From assembly GCA_937897365.1 (NCBI GenBank), contig CALCOP010000161.1, positions 1-14,874 on the forward strand: DNA of 14,874 nt, in the 5' to 3' direction. The position numbers were made by a program, and so were the translations under genes. The notes beneath the pieces are model-generated. The model made no database searches and was not told the DNA's origin. It worked only from the letters and a program-made list of their open reading frames with translations. Source of the DNA: an uncultured euryarchaeote. GTDB taxonomy: Archaea; Thermoplasmatota; Poseidoniia; Poseidoniales; Poseidoniaceae. Below are positions 1 through 7,789 of this stretch, one piece after another. Position 1 is the stretch's first letter, and each line of letters begins with the position of its first letter.

Positions 1-984
1 ATAAAACCAAGCGGGGTATCCACCCTCACAAGACTCTAACGCCCATGTCAGCAATGCGTCATCAAGTGCGAGTGGATGCGTTTGAGGCCATACCGGCAAA
101 CAAGAAACACTGGCGGTTCCTTTCGCAACCGTATCGCAATCACTTTGAGCAACAACCGAATGGTCAATCGATGCAGCACCAATAGTAAAAATCGCCTCTT
201 CATCACCTTCTATAGAATTGAAAGAGACGGCATTACGATACCACCGCATTCCCAATCGGGTTGTAGAAACCTCACCATTCCACCCAGGTGGAACATTGAG
301 ATTGAGCATCAACTCGCCCTGTTGAAAAGCGATTCGAAGTGCAGATTTCGGATCATTCTCCCATGCTGGATGTTTTGGTATATTTGGCCAGCGACTAAGG
401 TGCGGTGCAGATAAATCTACTTTGGGACGACGTAGATTAACCGGTTTAACAGGTAAGATGTTCAGCGCAGCCTCGATGAGTTGAACCGTCGCTTCAACGG
501 CATCTTCCATGCCTTCAAGTTCGAAGGATGTAAACGAAGATGCAATTGCAGGCATCCCATACAATCCTGCTTCGCGAGCGGCGCCCATAGTCCCGCTGTG
601 ATACGAATCTTGTGACATATTAGGCCCAAGATTAACACCAGATACGACCAAACGTGGATGAATTCCCGGAACAGCATGTTCCAACCCGCCATCTAATGCA
701 ACAATCATTGTATCACATGGAGTGCCTTGTAATTCAAAAAGCAGGGATTGGGCTTTCTCCCCGTCAAGTTCCCACTCCGAGATAAGGTCGTCTCTCCTTC
801 GCAGTTCCATTGGAGTTCCAAGGTTAATGCGCATACCTGCTGCTGAATTATTTTCATGAGGGGCAAATGCGACTACATTGTATCCTGCTGTGTTCAAAGC
901 TTTGACGAGTAAACGAAATCCTGGTGCCTCAATCCCATCATCGTTCGTAAGTAAAATCCATCCAGATTCATCTGATGCTGACAT
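1..984 (-). CDS. surE: SurE-family 5'/3'-nucleotidase (survival protein SurE), 3' end cut by window edge
   Basis: SurE proteins are metal-dependent phosphatases that remove phosphate from nucleoside monophosphates in the cytoplasm. Reading the minus strand from ATG at 984 gives 328 codons without a stop, so the C-terminus lies outside the window. The family signature is clear: LLTNDDG (residues 11-17, with the metal-binding aspartate pair D15/D16), APHENNSAAG (41-50, S47), VVSGVNLGPN (113-122, N118) and SGTMGAAREAG (130-140), followed by LNVPPGW (229-235). By family knowledge D, D, S and N are the metal ligands. The usual length is about 250 aa; this copy is longer because of a proline-rich stretch at about 170-215, between the SGT motif and the NVPP strand. 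The late SurE segment is still recognisable at 285-315, so little is probably missing. The start is supported by the ribosome-binding sequence at 988-995, which overlaps the stop of the upstream EamA gene. It is the last visible gene of an OPT-EamA-SurE run. Confidence 0.93.
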   Translation of the reverse strand, partial: MSASDESGWILLTNDDGIEAPGFRLLVKALNTAGYNVVAFAPHENNSAAGMRINLGTPMELRRRDDLISEWELDGEKAQSLLFELQGTPCDTMIVALDGGLEHAVPGIHPRLVVSGVNLGPNMSQDSYHSGTMGAAREAGLYGMPAIASSFTSFELEGMEDAVEATVQLIEAALNILPVKPVNLRRPKVDLSAPHLSRWPNIPKHPAWENDPKSALRIAFQQGELMLNLNVPPGWNGEVSTTRLGMRWYRNAVSFNSIEGDEEAIFTIGAASIDHSVVAQSDCDTVAKGTASVSCLPVWPQTHPLALDDALLTWALESCEGGYPAWFY

Positions 985-987
985 TGT

Positions 988-995
988 ATCGCCTC
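988..995 (-). promoter_or_regulatory. Ribosome-binding site of surE, overlapping the EamA stop codon
   Basis: On the minus strand the sequence TGAGGCGATACAATG joins the EamA stop (TGA) to the SurE ATG. GAGGCGAT differs at one base from GAGGTGAT, the complement of the conserved archaeal 16S rRNA 3' end, and there are 7 bases between GAGG and the ATG. This fixes the SurE start and suggests translation coupled to the upstream gene. Confidence 0.7.
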
Positions 996-1980
996 AATCC
1001 TCTCCGGTTGCCACATGTGTTTGATTGTTCGTATTGTCCATATTACCACCCAAGATGACTAAGACGACTCCGAGAATAAGTATCGGACCGCCAACCCAAG
1101 TCCACTGGCCGGGAACACCACTGTCAAAGAAGGCCCAACCGATGAATGAACCAATCAAGGGTTCAAGCGTTACGCAGGTTGAAATTGTAAGCGGCGAGAT
1201 ATAGCGTAAGCAGGTATTAAGGCCGGTGTGGCCCAGTAATCCTGCTATTAGAGCAAGCGCCAAGAACCAAGGGAAGTATTTTGCATTGGTCCAACCAAGT
1301 ATTCCAAATGATGCAAAATTCGGTTCTAAAATCCAAGAGGCGGGAATGAGTAAAAGAGAGGCGAGGAGAGTGACTGGAAAAGCATAGAGGAAAATCGGCA
1401 TCCACTCACGAAGTATACGTCCACTGATGATGTAGCCAACGACAAAGATAGCCCCAAAGAAAGCAAGTGCATCGCCCCAAAGCGTAACCGTGTGGCCTCC
1501 TTGTTGATGACCTTGATCCAATAAGGTGAGAGCAGCACCGGAAAAACCGATAATTGCGCCGAGTATTTCTCGTTGATTAGGAAGACGATGTCCAACAATG
1601 AACGTCCCTAAAAATCCCATTCCAACGATAATTATGAGCGGGTGTGCTGTTACAAAGAGCAATGAATGAGTGAGAGAAGTTGCATCCAAACTGGCAACCC
1701 ATGAGCCGAAATGGAGAGCTAAGGCGCAACCACTCATCGTGAGAATCAAAAGTGTCCTACGTTCAAACATCCTTGATTTAATTGTAGCGTTCTGTTGCCG
1801 CCATTGATAGATGAAAAACGGAGCCAGAACCAGTGATGTAAGTTGTAGGCGCCATGAAGCACGAAGTAATGGGGGGACAGAATCAACGTGCTGAAACAAA
1901 GCCCCAGCGCTTGAGACTCCACAAACAGCAGCGACAAGCAATCCCCAAACCCAAAGCGGAGCCTTGGGTGATTGCGACAT
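994..1980 (-). CDS. EamA/DMT-family membrane transporter (RhaT-like exporter)
   Basis: This is a 328-aa integral membrane protein of the drug/metabolite transporter superfamily. It has about ten hydrophobic segments arranged as two EamA repeats, roughly residues 10-148 and 165-312. Typical features are the segment ending each repeat (GAIIGFSGAALTLLDQG in the first, GGPILILGVVLVILGG in the second) and the pattern RYISPLTISTCVTLEPLIG before the penultimate helix of repeat two. Members export amino acids, metabolites or drugs; the substrate cannot be read from sequence. The reading frame is open from 2028, but that would overlap the end of the OPT gene by 38 bases. The ATG at 1980 lies 10 bases after the OPT stop and puts only a short cytoplasmic tail before helix 1, so it is preferred. 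It is probably cotranscribed with the OPT gene upstream and surE 9 bases downstream. The C-terminus is a short hydrophilic tail. Confidence 0.88.
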   Translation of the reverse strand: MSQSPKAPLWVWGLLVAAVCGVSSAGALFQHVDSVPPLLRASWRLQLTSLVLAPFFIYQWRQQNATIKSRMFERRTLLILTMSGCALALHFGSWVASLDATSLTHSLLFVTAHPLIIIVGMGFLGTFIVGHRLPNQREILGAIIGFSGAALTLLDQGHQQGGHTVTLWGDALAFFGAIFVVGYIISGRILREWMPIFLYAFPVTLLASLLLIPASWILEPNFASFGILGWTNAKYFPWFLALALIAGLLGHTGLNTCLRYISPLTISTCVTLEPLIGSFIGWAFFDSGVPGQWTWVGGPILILGVVLVILGGNMDNTNNQTHVATGED

Positions 1981-1990
1981 GTTCTCACGC

Positions 1991-4339
1991 TCAGTTTTCA
2001 AGCACTGCGTCGACGCTATCGCCGCCAATTACCCCTGCTCTCTTGAACAGAAGGTAAATTCCGCCGCCAATCAACACATTCAGACCAATGAATCCAATCA
2101 GTCGACCGAAATACCATACTACACTGTTTGGATCTGCAACCATGGTGTCTAAGAACGAAAGAATACTTGACTCAGTTCCAAAGAATGCCTCTCCTGTAAG
2201 CAAACCTGCAGCGACCATAAAGGTGCTCAGTAGAATCAATGCTCGCTGCTTCTCGGCAACAGTTGCACCTTCCTTTTCTTTGATGGCATCAATCTTCGGA
2301 CGGAGTTTCTTGTCTTCCCACTTATCTCGTGAGTAGCCACCGATGAGCATGGGCAATGTATGCGGCACGTCAAGATACATTCCAAGTCCAAAGGACGTAC
2401 CCATGCCGGTGCCCCATTCGACAAACATACCGAGAAGGAATCCGAGTGCAAGTAGCCCGAGATCACCCTGTCCTTCTGCGAAAATGACTGAGAATGTAGC
2501 AAAAGCATTTGCTTGTGGTGCCATCAAATCTATGGTCCCATCTGCGAGTTGCTTTGAGAGGAAAATGGCAACACCAGCTCCAATGATTGCACCGGGAATC
2601 ACTCCCATGATGTTTCCTTTTGAAATGTGATATGGTCGATTTCCGATGTAAAGGCTGTTTTTATAATCTCCAATAACCGTTCCGGACATTGAAATTGCTG
2701 AACCAAAGACGGTCGTTCCGACCAGCCCAAGAAGTACGGCGTCCTGAGTATCTAATTGGAGAAGGTCTTGTGCATTCAAGAAGACACCAAGCAACATCAG
2801 TAGAACAATGAATGAGGTTCCAGAAACCGGTTCGATTCCAGTCTCACCCATAACACGAACCGCAATCGCACCGAGTAAAAAGGTCGTAAGGATAAGAACC
2901 GTTGAAAACACCAGTGATGCGAGGAGAGAGAAACCACCGACGGTAAATATGACAAGCATTGAGAGGAAGGTAACGCCCATGAAAATAGGGATATGCTTCA
3001 ATGGCCATTCATACCAGCCCTTACCTTCCATGTATTCTTGGCTGCCCTCGCCCTTGAACGCAGAGCCAATATCTGAAAAGATGTTGAGGAATGTTCGATA
3101 CATCTTCGCAAGACCAAACATTCCACCACCAACGATGGAACCAATTGCTATAGTTCGAACAGTTTTCGAGAAGATAATCATTTGAGCTGGCCCAGTCGAA
3201 GATGGGTATTTCACTGGATCAAAGGCATGCATTGCTGCGTGATATTCCTGAACCGGTACAGATGTGCCAAGTTGCGCCTCATAAACTGGAACATTGAGCC
3301 ACACTGCAAGTGGAACAAGGAAGAGCCACCCGACTATAGTTCCAAGATTCACAAGGAAGGCAACACGGGTTTTCATGAACCAACCGATTGCAAACATAGA
3401 GGGTGTAAGTGCCACGCCGATGTACGTGTAGGCAAATGGATTCCAAGCCGCATCGGCAGACCAATGGGTGTATTTGAGAGAGACACCGTCTTCAACGCCG
3501 CTGGGCTGGTGAATCTTACCGTGTGAATAGAAGGTGGCAAGGCCATAATCTCCAATGTGTCCCGATTCGGCTAAGTAATCAAGCAATGCAAGTTTCTTAC
3601 CATTGAGCCAAATCAAAGGATATTCGACAAGGAAGAGTGCACCCATGGTGATGGTCGTCCACCAACCAATTGTTTTCAGTGATGCACGTGCATGCTCAAC
3701 CGCACCTGTGTTAACATCCGAAGCAATATCAAGCATCTTGAGCGTTGCTTCAAAACCAGGGAGTGGCAGTGGGTCTTCGACAAGCCAAACTCGACGAAAT
3801 ATGATGAAATACATGATTCCAAGGAAACCTGCAAACATACTTGCAACAATTCCTACAAATGCGAGGTTAAACGTATCTGCATTACTAATTAGAGGACCGT
3901 CTGCAAGGAAATATTTCGGATCTGAAGCCAAGAGAAAGATCGCTGGGAAGGTAAAGATGAAACCGGTTGACGCGTGAGTTGCACCGGTGGTAGCCGATGT
4001 TGCAATGTTGACTTCAGAAGGCGACCACTTGAGAGCCATACCCAAAAGATAGGCAATATACCACGCAGCAGAAATTGCTAACCCAAGTTTGAGCCCAATG
4101 TATGCGGTAACACCAGAAAAAATTGCCCCAATCGCAATACCATACATGACCTTTGGAGTACTCCAGTGAGAGACTTCAAAGGATTCTTCAAGATTTTTTT
4201 CCTCCAAATATTGTTCAAGAACGCCCGTATTGAGGTTGTTATACATGTCGTCATCAAGCCAAGTCAGCGTACCTTTTTCGATACCCTTCAAACCTTGGGG
4301 AGTCACAGGTTGACGGTATGCAGACTGTTCGACACCCAT
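1991..4339 (-). CDS. OPT-family oligopeptide transporter
   Basis: The 782-aa product is a polytopic membrane protein of the oligopeptide transporter family (OPT/YSL). By family knowledge these are proton-coupled importers of short peptides or metal-chelate complexes. A hydrophilic N-terminal tail of about 60 residues precedes the first helix (YGIAIGAIFSGVTAYIGLKLG). The OPT signature region follows (NIATSATTGATHASTGFIF, about 111-129). Further family features are the conserved MGETGIEPVSGTSF segment and the GDYKNSLYIGNRPYHISKGN loop before the last group of helices. Its length is at the long end for prokaryotic members because of the N-tail and a long loop at about 250-350. The ATG at 4339 is the first in frame and has an AT-rich box 27-32 bases upstream. 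It heads the OPT-EamA-SurE run. Peptide uptake fits a protein-degrading heterotroph, but the substrate is an inference. Confidence 0.92.
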   Translation of the reverse strand: MGVEQSAYRQPVTPQGLKGIEKGTLTWLDDDMYNNLNTGVLEQYLEEKNLEESFEVSHWSTPKVMYGIAIGAIFSGVTAYIGLKLGLAISAAWYIAYLLGMALKWSPSEVNIATSATTGATHASTGFIFTFPAIFLLASDPKYFLADGPLISNADTFNLAFVGIVASMFAGFLGIMYFIIFRRVWLVEDPLPLPGFEATLKMLDIASDVNTGAVEHARASLKTIGWWTTITMGALFLVEYPLIWLNGKKLALLDYLAESGHIGDYGLATFYSHGKIHQPSGVEDGVSLKYTHWSADAAWNPFAYTYIGVALTPSMFAIGWFMKTRVAFLVNLGTIVGWLFLVPLAVWLNVPVYEAQLGTSVPVQEYHAAMHAFDPVKYPSSTGPAQMIIFSKTVRTIAIGSIVGGGMFGLAKMYRTFLNIFSDIGSAFKGEGSQEYMEGKGWYEWPLKHIPIFMGVTFLSMLVIFTVGGFSLLASLVFSTVLILTTFLLGAIAVRVMGETGIEPVSGTSFIVLLMLLGVFLNAQDLLQLDTQDAVLLGLVGTTVFGSAISMSGTVIGDYKNSLYIGNRPYHISKGNIMGVIPGAIIGAGVAIFLSKQLADGTIDLMAPQANAFATFSVIFAEGQGDLGLLALGFLLGMFVEWGTGMGTSFGLGMYLDVPHTLPMLIGGYSRDKWEDKKLRPKIDAIKEKEGATVAEKQRALILLSTFMVAAGLLTGEAFFGTESSILSFLDTMVADPNSVVWYFGRLIGFIGLNVLIGGGIYLLFKRAGVIGGDSVDAVLEN

Positions 4340-4436
4340 GAAATCACACTCGCATACGCTACGCGTATATGCTAAGGTAAAGTAATCCGTTTGAATAGGT
4401 TGCTGTTGTTTGGAACCAGATTATTCGGTGTTTTCG
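4340..4436 (-). promoter_or_regulatory. Promoter region of the OPT transporter with TATA-like box and inverted repeat
   Basis: This 97-base gap lies between the acyltransferase stop and the OPT ATG. On the minus strand CATATA sits at 4366-4371, 27-32 bases before the ATG, where an archaeal TATA box for a very short leader would lie. An imperfect inverted repeat at 4352-4372 (arm GCATACGC against GCGTATATGC, with a two-base bulge) covers the box and includes the perfect 8-mer TACGCGTA at 4360-4367. No T-rich terminator for the upstream gene is evident. Confidence 0.45.
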
Positions 4437-5180
4437 TCACAAATCTTCTCTCGAAGAACTGTCTCGAATCATGACTGCAGGTAATCCTCCCCAAACTTCA
4501 CCGGCAGGAATTGTACGATATTTCGGAATAAGTGCATTTGTTGCTACGACTGCATTTTCCTCAATGATGACGCCGGGTTGCACCGTTGAACGAGCACCAA
4601 CCAGTGACCCTGTTTTCATGTGTATGGGGGCAAAAACCATCTGTCCCTTTTCGACCAAATGGCCATTGAAAATTGCACCCCCGCCAACCACACAGTCATC
4701 ATCGATACGGATAAGACACGGGTCGTTGAGACGGACGGAGTTGATCTGCGTATTTTTTCCAATTTTAGCGCCTGATATCCGGAAATAAGTTGTAGCTAAA
4801 AACGACGGAACCAAGTGCTGAAGGAAGGGTTGAGTGGAACGCAGTATTTGGCCGCAGAACGCCCATCGAATTGTTTTGAAAGAAGCCAGTGGGACAACGG
4901 TTTTTTCATCTATGCGAAGGTGAAGTATGAATTGAAGCAACGACGAAAAGATGAGTAAAGAAAGGGTGTAGACAACAAATGAACTCGACAAAACAAGTCC
5001 AGTAACCAGTGCTTGCAACCATTCATGTTGCGAACTGAACAACGATTCAGCCCAATTGAAGTAAACAATTGCTGGAGCCAAAGGAACACCCCACACAAGA
5101 ATCATGACCAGAATGACCACAAATGAACCCACAGTTTGGAGGAATTGGAATGTTTTCACACCTTGCGGTCGAGAACTCAC
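4437..5180 (-). CDS. Membrane-anchored left-handed beta-helix (hexapeptide-repeat) acyltransferase-like protein
   Basis: The 247-aa protein has two hydrophobic segments (about residues 14-40 and 57-88), then a left-handed beta-helix from about 134 to 225 with hexapeptide-type rungs (ISGAKIGKNTQI, LIRIDDDCVVGGGAIF, GSLVGARSTVQPGVIIEENA). It closes with GEVWGGLPAVMIR, the usual end of acyl/acetyltransferases of this fold. The layout resembles the C-terminal region of Pls/PosA-type peptide synthetases, but here it stands alone with no adenylation or carrier domain. It may acylate a surface or lipid-linked substrate at the membrane; the substrate is unknown. The start is uncertain. GTG at 5180 is the first in frame. 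An alternative GTG at 5159 would sit 22-30 bases downstream of an AT-rich box, CATTATGAA (5181-5189), and would remove only seven residues. It has its own stop, 97 bases before the OPT start. Confidence 0.75.
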   Translation of the reverse strand: MSSRPQGVKTFQFLQTVGSFVVILVMILVWGVPLAPAIVYFNWAESLFSSQHEWLQALVTGLVLSSSFVVYTLSLLIFSSLLQFILHLRIDEKTVVPLASFKTIRWAFCGQILRSTQPFLQHLVPSFLATTYFRISGAKIGKNTQINSVRLNDPCLIRIDDDCVVGGGAIFNGHLVEKGQMVFAPIHMKTGSLVGARSTVQPGVIIEENAVVATNALIPKYRTIPAGEVWGGLPAVMIRDSSSREDL

Positions 5181-5240
5181 TTCATAATGTTAAGCCCAAA
5201 ACTCCGTGAGGAGGAGGCAAAACATCCACATTCAGCGAAA

Positions 5241-7250
5241 TCACTCTTGAACGAGACCATTTTCTCGAGCGATACGGTCTTCTTCAGCAGCAACGCGAAT
5301 ACCTTCTTCTAAGTCAACCCGACTCGTGAGATATGTTCCTAAGAGGATGACAATCGTGATGGTCAAAATTGCCACACGACTGTCGAAGAGACCGCTTGTG
5401 ATACCGTAGAGGAAAGTTCCAATCATAGCTGCTGATTTCCCAAGGAAACCAAAGAAACCAAAGAACTCCGATGTTCGCGTTTCCGGAATAAGCAATGAGA
5501 ACATCGAACGTGCTTGAGCACCCGCTGCACCCATGGCGATTCCGACAAAGAGACCGAGAATAATCCACTGGAGCGAAACTGAAATTCCAAATGGACCCCA
5601 GACATTGTCTTTCATAAATTTAGCATATCCATCGACTGGGCCGCCCTGGTCAACTTGTGTCGGGTGTTGGGCACCAACTTCCGATTGTCCATCCAAAGTA
5701 CCCCCGATAAAGAGGATTGAGAAACGGTGGTCAGTAGCGTTATCAAAGGCATCAACAATTGCGGTTCCATCGGCCTCGGAAATAGATTTCACCTCATTTT
5801 CAGTAACCTTGGCATTGTCTGCTAAAATCGAAGCACCCACCAAACCAATGAGGACAACAAGGAAGATCAGTATCGCTCCTTTCGCACCCATCTCAAGACT
5901 TTGAATATACATCATAGCTCCGCCAAGTATTCCGAGCATGACCAAGATGAAGAGACACACAAGTATTCCAGCACCAATCGTGCTTGCACCGGCATCCTCT
6001 GAACTGTAATCAGGTGTAGGGAAGTGTTCCTGGAAAGCATCCCGGAATTCATCGTCTCCTTCGGCACTTTCACCTATCCATCCCTCATAGCCTCGATCAT
6101 AAAGCGTTGTGAGGACATATTGACCGTCCTCACCTTCGGACTCCGTCCACTCGAAAGTGAAGTCGTGACCTGAATCTTCAGCTGCTACATCTGTTTCAAG
6201 GTCAAGAGGAGCGAACCCTGCTGCAACAATGGCAACGAAACAGTAAATCAACAGTGAAAGCATAAGAGCAAACTTTGTACCCTTTACACTTGCAAGTTTT
6301 CCAAACAGAATTGTCATAGGAATTGCGACGACATTGACAGTCAGTAGAAGCAGTATATTCATGCTCGGGTCAAGACGGAGTACAGATTCACCGAAAGCAC
6401 TTGCCATGCTCGCTATGGTGTTCACACCGTCGTAGAACAAGAGGTATGCAGCAAGGAAAAGTGCGAGAATTTTGAACTTCTTGATTTCACCAAAAGTTTG
6501 GAAAACCTGGCCATAAGCAACCTTTGTTGCATGGCCAATACCCTGCCACTCCATGTTCGAAGGAATCTCTGGTTCCGGAGTCCACTTGAACATCAACATA
6601 CCGAAGCCCCACCACCACAATGAAGAAGTTACAAAAATGGCTGCCAGTTTGAAATTCGTATCCCAATCAAATGGTCCTTGCAAAATAATGAGATGGAATA
6701 TGAGCAACAGCGAACCACCCATGAATCCATAAGCATAACCTCTGCTTGACACATGGTCCATGCATCGCTTCTCAGCAAGGTAAGGCATGAACGAATAATA
6801 AATGACGTTACCACCTGTAAAACCAACAGTTCCGATCGAATACATCAGAGCGAGGATGATGTAACCTTGTGAACCAAAATAGGGAGCAGCACCCATGAGT
6901 GCAGTAAAAATGACACCAGCAACCGTATACCATTTCAGAAGTTTCTTCTTGATTGGCATCCGGTCTGCGATGACACCTAAAGCCGGTGCGGTAACAACGA
7001 CCAAGAGCATGGATGCTGTAAGGACATACGCATAAAACGTATCACCAGATTGAGAACCCGTCGCAAGGTTATACAGATTGGCCATTAAAGCAGGTGCAAT
7101 TACAGTCATTACAGTTAGAGCATAGGCTTGATTTCCCCAATCATACCAATACCAACCCTTGAGGGCTTTTTTCTCGCTTTCTGGCATTGCCTTCATGGCT
7201 TCGTCGACTGAAAAAGTTTCAGTCGAACTTGCTGTTCCGACTTCGGACAT
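5241..7250 (-). CDS. Atg22/UMF1-like MFS transporter with a large internal insertion
   Basis: The product (669 aa from ATG) is a major facilitator superfamily permease of the Atg22-like/UMF1 group. Near the N-terminus it carries the hallmark WYWYDWGNQAYA (residues 33-44), an MFS loop motif (GVIADRMPIKKK, about 92-103), and near the C-terminus FFGFFGFLGKSAAMIGTFLYG, typical of the group. Yeast Atg22 exports amino acids from the vacuole; prokaryotic substrates are unknown. Usual members have about 430-500 aa and 12 helices. Here about 200 residues are inserted after helix 9: an acidic loop (347-421), two extra hydrophobic helices (about 422-445 and 457-477), and a second polar loop (477-553). 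The ATG at 7250 is preferred over an in-frame TTG at 7295, because TATTCATAA lies 24-32 bases upstream of it. The N-terminal 25 residues are Ser/Thr-rich and hydrophilic. The C-terminal tail is charged and cytoplasmic. Confidence 0.87.
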   Translation of the reverse strand: MSEVGTASSTETFSVDEAMKAMPESEKKALKGWYWYDWGNQAYALTVMTVIAPALMANLYNLATGSQSGDTFYAYVLTASMLLVVVTAPALGVIADRMPIKKKLLKWYTVAGVIFTALMGAAPYFGSQGYIILALMYSIGTVGFTGGNVIYYSFMPYLAEKRCMDHVSSRGYAYGFMGGSLLLIFHLIILQGPFDWDTNFKLAAIFVTSSLWWWGFGMLMFKWTPEPEIPSNMEWQGIGHATKVAYGQVFQTFGEIKKFKILALFLAAYLLFYDGVNTIASMASAFGESVLRLDPSMNILLLLTVNVVAIPMTILFGKLASVKGTKFALMLSLLIYCFVAIVAAGFAPLDLETDVAAEDSGHDFTFEWTESEGEDGQYVLTTLYDRGYEGWIGESAEGDDEFRDAFQEHFPTPDYSSEDAGASTIGAGILVCLFILVMLGILGGAMMYIQSLEMGAKGAILIFLVVLIGLVGASILADNAKVTENEVKSISEADGTAIVDAFDNATDHRFSILFIGGTLDGQSEVGAQHPTQVDQGGPVDGYAKFMKDNVWGPFGISVSLQWIILGLFVGIAMGAAGAQARSMFSLLIPETRTSEFFGFFGFLGKSAAMIGTFLYGITSGLFDSRVAILTITIVILLGTYLTSRVDLEEGIRVAAEEDRIARENGLVQE

Positions 7251-7343
7251 AGACGATGATGAACTCTTTAGGCTTATGAATACAATACCGGACAACAGCA
7301 GAAATGTGTTGTTTCACATTTCAGTTTTTAAAAGTCGATTCGC
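7251..7343 (-). promoter_or_regulatory. Promoter region of the Atg22-like transporter: two TATA-like boxes and a perfect inverted repeat
   Basis: The gap after eIF5A holds, in minus-strand order, TTTTAAAAA (7325-7333), a perfect inverted repeat with 8-base arms GAAATGTG (7301-7308) and CACATTTC (7315-7322) around a 6-base spacer, and TATTCATAA (7274-7282) placed 24-32 bases before the ATG at 7250. The first box could drive a leadered transcript or the TTG start at 7295; the second fits a leaderless transcript from the ATG. The repeat immediately downstream of the first box has the position of a repressor site, or could form a hairpin in the 3' end of the eIF5A transcript. Confidence 0.45.
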
Positions 7344-7724
7344 TCATCGTTCGATTTTATATCGACCAAGTGCTTCCATCCAAAGAATCTCTTGGCCTGA
7401 TGCCACTTCAATTTCCGGATCGACTGGAAGAATCATCATCGAATGGTCCTTCATGTTCATTGCATGAACTTCTTCACCATCGATGTGAGTAACCATTGCC
7501 TTACCCTTTTCAATCATAGGGACATTGATACTATCGGTAACAGTGCCCACGTGGGAGATTTTCTTGGAAGAAAAGAGCGATACAAGTTCAAGACGAGCTT
7601 TTGCAGAACCGTGCTTTCCAGGTTTCGATTTAGAGATGCTCAAAATCTTGTAAGCCTCCTCATCGACAACACAAAATCGTCCTACTTTCAAAGTTCGAAT
7701 TTCAACACGGTCTGTTCCTGGCAT
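7344..7724 (-). CDS. Translation factor aIF5A/eIF5A (deoxyhypusine-containing)
   Basis: The 126-aa protein is the archaeal homologue of eIF5A, which binds the ribosomal E site and relieves stalling during elongation, for example at proline stretches. The N-terminal SH3-like domain (about 1-65) carries the modification loop SKPGKHGSAKAR. K37 in PGKHG aligns with the lysine that deoxyhypusine synthase modifies. The C-terminal OB-fold domain covers about 70-126 (from the VPMIEKGKAMVTHIDG region to the end). The length is normal for archaea. The start is the ATG at 7724, with AGAGGGA a few bases upstream as a possible ribosome-binding site and no good TATA box at -26. It is therefore probably cotranscribed with the short-chain dehydrogenase 65 bases upstream. 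The modification enzyme is not in this window. Confidence 0.96.
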   Translation of the reverse strand: MPGTDRVEIRTLKVGRFCVVDEEAYKILSISKSKPGKHGSAKARLELVSLFSSKKISHVGTVTDSINVPMIEKGKAMVTHIDGEEVHAMNMKDHSMMILPVDPEIEVASGQEILWMEALGRYKIER

Positions 7725-7789
7725 ACAATCCCTCTATTTGCGCTGTCAAGGTGCTGGCTTATCACCCTTCGCTCTTTTTCTCATCGATA

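Noticed and set aside
76..692. Reading frames at 76-414 (plus) and 462-692 (minus)
   Set aside because: Both are out of frame with the SurE gene that spans this whole stretch and explains it completely.
2808..4000. Long plus-strand reading frames opposite the OPT gene (for example 2808-3185, 3182-3526 and 3603-3977)
   Set aside because: They lie fully antisense to a well-supported transporter, have no family motifs or upstream signals, and their composition mirrors the complementary coding frame.
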